The notes under the pieces were generated by a model that was given only the letters and a program-made list of their open reading frames with translations, did not search any database and was not told the origin of the DNA. Below are positions 14,424 to 14,820 of a stretch of 14,820 nt of DNA, piece by piece. Every line of letters starts with the position of its first letter. Position 1 is the stretch's first letter. The DNA comes from Prolixibacteraceae bacterium (GTDB lineage: Bacteria > Bacteroidota > Bacteroidia > Bacteroidales > Prolixibacteraceae). The position numbers were made by a program, and so were the translations under genes. The stretch is from assembly GCA_007116765.1 (NCBI GenBank), contig SKHV01000280.1, positions 1 through 14,820 on the forward strand, read 5' to 3'.

Positions 14424-14820
14424 CAAAATACAACATTCTGTGAATTTTATGTAGAATTGCTTAAAATTACAGGAAATGGTTTCAAAGTCGTAGCTAATCT
14501 TCCCTATTATATTACTACACCTATCGTTATGAGGTTTGTTGAGAGTCAAGTTTATAAGGTGGAAAGTTTAACTTTTATGGTGCAAAAAGAAGTAGCGAAA
14601 AGACTTTGCGCAAAAGAGAACACATCAGATTACGGAGCAATAACGCTTGCAGTAAAATTGAGAGGCAACGCTTCAATTAAAAGAATAGTTGACAAAAAGG
14701 TTTTTTATCCTGTGCCGAAGGTTGATTCGGCCGTTGTGCATATTGATATGACTTATCCTTATGACTTAAGTCATAATAAAACCATTTTGAGACTAATAAA
14801 ATCAGGCTTTTCAATGAGGA
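14424..14820 (+). CDS. rsmA: C-terminal part of 16S rRNA dimethyladenosine transferase, truncated at both ends
   Basis: RsmA/KsgA dimethylates two adjacent adenines near the 3' end of 16S rRNA. The plus-strand frame is open from 14424 to the window edge and contains the catalytic motif NLPYYITTP (codons from about 14496). It continues with MVQKEVAKRLCAKENTSDYG and VFYPVPKVDSAVV, and runs off at LIKSGFSMR, all in family order. The N-terminal third, with the SAM-binding GxGxG and acidic loops, is missing: a stop (14421-14423) and other stops lie just upstream, and that sequence shows no similarity in any frame. No start codon precedes the NLPYY motif; the first in-frame ATG is 14529, inside the domain. 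All six arginine codons are AGA/AGG, and the sequence looks Firmicutes-like rather than Bacteroidota-like. It is a fragment, not a working gene as shown. Confidence 0.85.

Noticed and set aside
14313..14549. Minus-strand frame of 78 codons upstream of the sigma factor
   Set aside because: It overlaps both the sigma gene and the rsmA fragment in other frames and has no recognisable features.

Overview
The window looks like chromosomal DNA of a Bacteroidota bacterium, most likely in the Bacteroidales/Marinilabiliales range. Three things suggest this: a type IX secretion plug-family (DUF5103) protein; several upstream sequences fitting the Bacteroidota -7 element TAnnTTTG, with no obvious Shine-Dalgarno sequences; and a complete Na+-translocating NADH:quinone oxidoreductase operon of the type common in this phylum. 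Almost everything is on the minus strand. The content is mainly housekeeping and respiration, with one sensory module.

Layout from left to right. Positions 1-43 may be the first codons of another minus-strand gene. Positions 154-3060 hold a two-gene minus-strand unit: a methyl-accepting chemotaxis protein followed 12 nt later by a lipoprotein solute-binding protein of the ABC family-1 type, with no permease or ATPase nearby. A strong hairpin terminator (3265-3290) ends the next operon. Positions 3312-9179 are nqrA-B-C-D-E-F, complete and in canonical order, transcribed leftwards from a promoter near 9211. Its six subunits form the inner-membrane complex that couples NADH oxidation and quinone reduction to Na+ export. 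The cofactor ligands visible in the sequence (2Fe-2S cysteines in NqrF, flavinylated threonines in NqrB and NqrC, paired cysteines in NqrD and NqrE) are all present.

The only complete plus-strand gene, 9481-10770, encodes the T9SS plug-like protein and diverges from nqrA. It converges, with only 4 nt between stop codons, on a minus-strand pair: a PASTA-domain membrane protein (11802-12677) and an RluD-type 23S rRNA pseudouridine synthase overlapping it by 14 nt. Further right are rpmH (ribosomal protein L34, 12847-13005), then rsmG (16S rRNA m7G527 methyltransferase), which follows an ECF-type sigma factor gene after only 3 nt. RluD, L34 and RsmG give this half a ribosome-maturation theme.

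The right end (about 14424-14820) is anomalous. It carries the C-terminal part of an RsmA/KsgA 16S rRNA dimethyltransferase on the plus strand, lacking the N-terminal SAM-binding half. By eye it is closer to Firmicutes than to Bacteroidota KsgA, and all six of its arginine codons are AGA/AGG. This is either a contig-end assembly chimera or a transferred gene fragment. No tRNA, rRNA, CRISPR array, prophage or complete insertion sequence was seen.
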